Source: DASQFI01 sp050264575 (GTDB lineage: Bacteria > Acidobacteriota > Vicinamibacteria > Vicinamibacterales > SCN-69-37). Taken from it: a stretch of 14,695 bases of DNA. Under the pieces are notes generated by a model. The model did not search any database. It had not been told where the DNA came from and saw only the letters and a list, made by a program, of their open reading frames with translations. Positions 12,821 to 14,695 of this stretch are shown here, piece after piece. Every line of letters begins with the position of its first letter. The first letter of the stretch is position 1. Position numbers and translations under genes: made by a program. The stretch lies in assembly GCA_050264575.1 (NCBI GenBank), contig JBLNGH010000367.1, positions 1-14,695 of the forward strand. The letters are read 5' to 3'.

Positions 12821-13348
12821 TTACTTCACGGTCTCGGCAGGCGGGCCGAATGGCTCGGTCGGCGGCGTCGCGGCGTACAGCTGCCACACGGTATTGCCGG
12901 TGTTCACGGCAAACGAGCGCCCGCCGGATGTTCCGAAGGTCTCCGGCACCGCTGTCGCGTAGTACGACGTGATCGTCGCAGCGCCGTTGCAATCATTCGG
13001 GCCCGCGATCGAGTTGGCGCCGGGGCTGATCGTGAAGACGTAGCCGGACTTGTGCGGCGTTGCCGAGGTGCCCAGTTCGGCGCCCACGAATGGATCGGTA
13101 CCGCCGGGCGGCGGGGTGCCGAGGATCAGATAGCTCGACGCAAATGCGCCAGCGCCGCACGTCGTCGAATAGAGGACCTGCGCCGTGGCGGTGGTCCGGA
13201 GCGTGATGGCCGCCGACGTCTCGTTGGCGGTCATCTTCGACTTCAGCAGTCCCGGCACGGCAATCGCCGCGATGATGCTGATGATTGCGACGACAATCAG
13301 CAGCTCGATGAGCGTGAATCCCGCGTCCCGACGTCCCTGGCGGATCAT
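12821..13348 (-). CDS. Type IV pilin / type II secretion pseudopilin-like protein
   Basis: This 175-residue protein carries a class III prepilin leader: MIRQGRRDAG is the basic leader, cleavage is expected after Gly10, and the mature protein would begin FTLIELLIVVAIISIIAAIA with the conserved Glu at +5. The hydrophobic helix continues into the KSKMTANETSAAITLRTTATAQ stalk (residues 36-57) and a small globular domain with two cysteines (64 and 120) that could form a disulfide. It would be processed by a prepilin peptidase and inserted in the inner membrane for assembly. The ATG has AGGAG five bases upstream (13354-13358), so a longer open frame to 13456 is rejected. It follows the gamma-glutamyltransferase gene by 13 bases. 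No pilus assembly gene is in the window, so its system is not known. Confidence 0.9.
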   Translation of the reverse strand: MIRQGRRDAGFTLIELLIVVAIISIIAAIAVPGLLKSKMTANETSAAITLRTTATAQVLYSTTCGAGAFASSYLILGTPPPGGTDPFVGAELGTSATPHKSGYVFTISPGANSIAGPNDCNGAATITSYYATAVPETFGTSGGRSFAVNTGNTVWQLYAATPPTEPFGPPAETVK

Positions 13349-13353
13349 GTGAT

Positions 13354-13358
13354 CTCCT
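13354..13358 (-). promoter_or_regulatory. Shine-Dalgarno AGGAG of the pilin gene
   Basis: On the minus strand AGGAG is followed by five bases and ATG at 13348. It lies in the 13-base gap after the gamma-glutamyltransferase stop and decides the pilin start. Confidence 0.8.
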
Positions 13359-13361
13359 CTT

Positions 13362-14695
13362 CTATTTCCCTGGTGCGGCCGTCGCGTGCGAGCGGCGCGG
13401 ATCGGCGCCGCCCTGCACGGTTGCCTTGGCGGTATTGACGACCGCGAGGGCCGCATAGCCGTATTTCACTTCGCCTTTGCGTCCGACCTTCGAAAAGCTG
13501 TGGCCTCGCGCCTCGAGATCGGCAAGGAGCGCCCGTGGCAGCCGATCCTCGATCTGGACGCGGGACCGCCCGCCCTCTCCGCCGCCGATGAGCAGCCGCG
13601 GCGCTTCGATGGCGCGCTGGGCCGGCATGCCGCCGTCCACGACGTCCAGGATGATGCTGTAGACGGAGGCCGGGATCCAGGCGTTCCCCGCGCATCCGAC
13701 CGCCAGCCGCGGGGTGTAACCGGCGATCCCCGACCGACCGGCCTCGCCGGGCGCCGGGGCAAAGACCAGCGTCGGGACGCTCGTCGTCGACGACCGCATC
13801 AGCGGGACCATCGACCCGAAGCCCGTGCCGCCGCGTCCGCCGCGGAAATGATCGTTGTACAAGAACCCCAATCCCTTCGAAACGTAGTAGTTCCCGCCCC
13901 AGGTGGACAGCGTCTGCGTGAACGCAATCATGTTGCCCTCGGCGTCCGCGACAACGAAGGCGGTCGTGCCCGATTGCACCCGCCCGCCGGGGCCGGCCGG
14001 TGCCTCTGGACCATCGGCGGGTCCTCCAGGTCCTCCGGGTGCTTCAGGTCCTGCCGGTCCGCCACCGCGTCCACCGCCCTGGGTCACATATACCTTTTTC
14101 GGATCGATGAGCCTGAAACGTTCGAGGGCGTGCGCCGGGTCGAGGTGATTGCCCAAATCGACCGGCCAACGCTCAGGATCCGCGATTCGGGCTCCGCCGT
14201 CGCGGACGCGCCAGGCATCAATCACGTAATGCAGATAGTCCGCGTCGGTCGTGATGGTGGCGCCTGGATTCGGCTTGTAGTTGTCGAGAATCTGGAGCGT
14301 CTCAATCAGCTGCAGACCGGTCGACACGGGAGCCGGCGCCGAGTAGACGAGATGATTCCGGTACCGTCCGAGGAGGGGCTTGCGCTCCATCGCGCGGTAT
14401 TGGGCGAGATCCTCGGCGGTGATGATGCCGCCGTTTTCGGCCATGTCGGCGGCGATGCGGCGCGCGATCGATCCGCGGTAGAACGACTGGGCACCTTCTT
14501 TCGCGATGGTGCGCAGCGTTTCCGCGTAGTCCTTGTTCACGAATCGATCCCCCGCCGCGAGCGGCCGTCCGCCCGGAAGAAAGATTTTCGCGGACTCCGG
14601 ATACTTCGCGAACGATGCGCGACCCTCCGCGACCGTCGTTGGCAGCGCTTCGTCGAGCACGAACCCTTCGTCGGCGATCTTGATCGCCGGCGCGA
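13362..14695 (-). CDS. ggt: Gamma-glutamyltransferase family protein, C-terminal part (5' end outside window)
   Basis: Gamma-glutamyltransferases are exported Ntn-hydrolases that cleave themselves at a Thr and transfer gamma-glutamyl groups from glutathione-like compounds. The frame is open to the window edge and reads APAIKIADEGF before VLDE, so the true start is upstream and about 130-150 residues are missing. Seen motifs: FYRGSIARRIA, GGIITAEDLAQYRA, PVSTGLQLIETLQILDNY, then the probable processing site SGTTAFVVADAEGNMIAFTQ (catalytic Thr codon at 13965-13967). Differences from the classical enzyme are Ala-Phe where TTHxS is usual, CAGNAWI where PGGSRI is usual, and a Gly/Pro/Ala-rich stretch (13980-14078) just before the catalytic Thr. 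It may therefore be a divergent family member with another substrate. It ends 13 bases before the pilin start. Confidence 0.88.
   Translation of the reverse strand, partial: APAIKIADEGFVLDEALPTTVAEGRASFAKYPESAKIFLPGGRPLAAGDRFVNKDYAETLRTIAKEGAQSFYRGSIARRIAADMAENGGIITAEDLAQYRAMERKPLLGRYRNHLVYSAPAPVSTGLQLIETLQILDNYKPNPGATITTDADYLHYVIDAWRVRDGGARIADPERWPVDLGNHLDPAHALERFRLIDPKKVYVTQGGGRGGGPAGPEAPGGPGGPADGPEAPAGPGGRVQSGTTAFVVADAEGNMIAFTQTLSTWGGNYYVSKGLGFLYNDHFRGGRGGTGFGSMVPLMRSSTTSVPTLVFAPAPGEAGRSGIAGYTPRLAVGCAGNAWIPASVYSIILDVVDGGMPAQRAIEAPRLLIGGGEGGRSRVQIEDRLPRALLADLEARGHSFSKVGRKGEVKYGYAALAVVNTAKATVQGGADPRRSHATAAPGK

Noticed and set aside
13349..13456. Longer pilin start
   Set aside because: It would place 36 Arg/Pro-rich residues before the prepilin leader and overlap the upstream gene; AGGAG five bases before ATG 13348 fixes the start.
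1..14695. Defence island, prophage or mobile element
   Set aside because: No integrase, transposase, nuclease, toxin, reverse transcriptase or phage structural gene was recognised, and the composition looks uniform.

Overview
The window reads like a chromosomal segment of a high-GC Gram-negative bacterium, most likely an Acidobacteriota of the Vicinamibacteria type. This is an inference from three secreted VWFA-related proteins of the kind that is abundant in that phylum, a class III prepilin-like protein, a GT87 (DUF2029) glycosyltransferase, and long GC-rich intergenic repeats. No phage, plasmid, transposase, tRNA, rRNA or CRISPR locus was found. Both edges cut genes: the C-terminal part of typA on the left and the C-terminal part of a gamma-glutamyltransferase on the right.

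Layout, left to right. Plus strand: typA (partial), a VWFA-like protein with a lost metal site, a GT87 membrane glycosyltransferase and a small exported protein. Minus strand: a fatty acid desaturase (3793-4755) and, upstream of it, an EamA-family exporter (4916-5884). A 506-base divergent gap (5885-6390) holds a repeat array, a strong hairpin and a promoter. Plus strand: a tightly coupled three-gene operon made of a VWFA-like protein with a defective metal site, a VWFA-like protein with an intact one, and a fused uroporphyrinogen-III methyltransferase/synthase; each junction is an ATGA overlap. Minus strand: a dihydrodipicolinate-reductase-like/2,4-diaminopentanoate-dehydrogenase-like oxidoreductase. 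Plus strand: a polytopic membrane protein and nadE. Minus strand: a type IV pilin-like protein and, upstream of it, gamma-glutamyltransferase.

The most unusual content is intergenic. Two heptanucleotide repeat families occur. One, with consensus GGGCARA, forms a G-arm / loop / C-arm inverted element at two places, both between co-directional genes. The other, with consensus GAACTTC, forms short hairpins at two places, both between convergent genes. A third repeat, with core GTACTTC and a period of about 24 bases, forms a head-to-head array in the one large divergent gap. The repeat type thus follows local gene orientation, which suggests roles in transcription ends and boundaries; the counts are small (2, 2 and 1).

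Several genes (the first VWFA gene, desaturase, nadE and possibly the GT87 gene) have a TANNNT -10 hexamer only 5-6 bases before the start codon and no Shine-Dalgarno sequence, the signature of leaderless mRNAs. Others (oxidoreductase, pilin) have a clear AGGAG site. The genes themselves are mostly recognisable housekeeping or envelope functions and do not together make an obvious single pathway.
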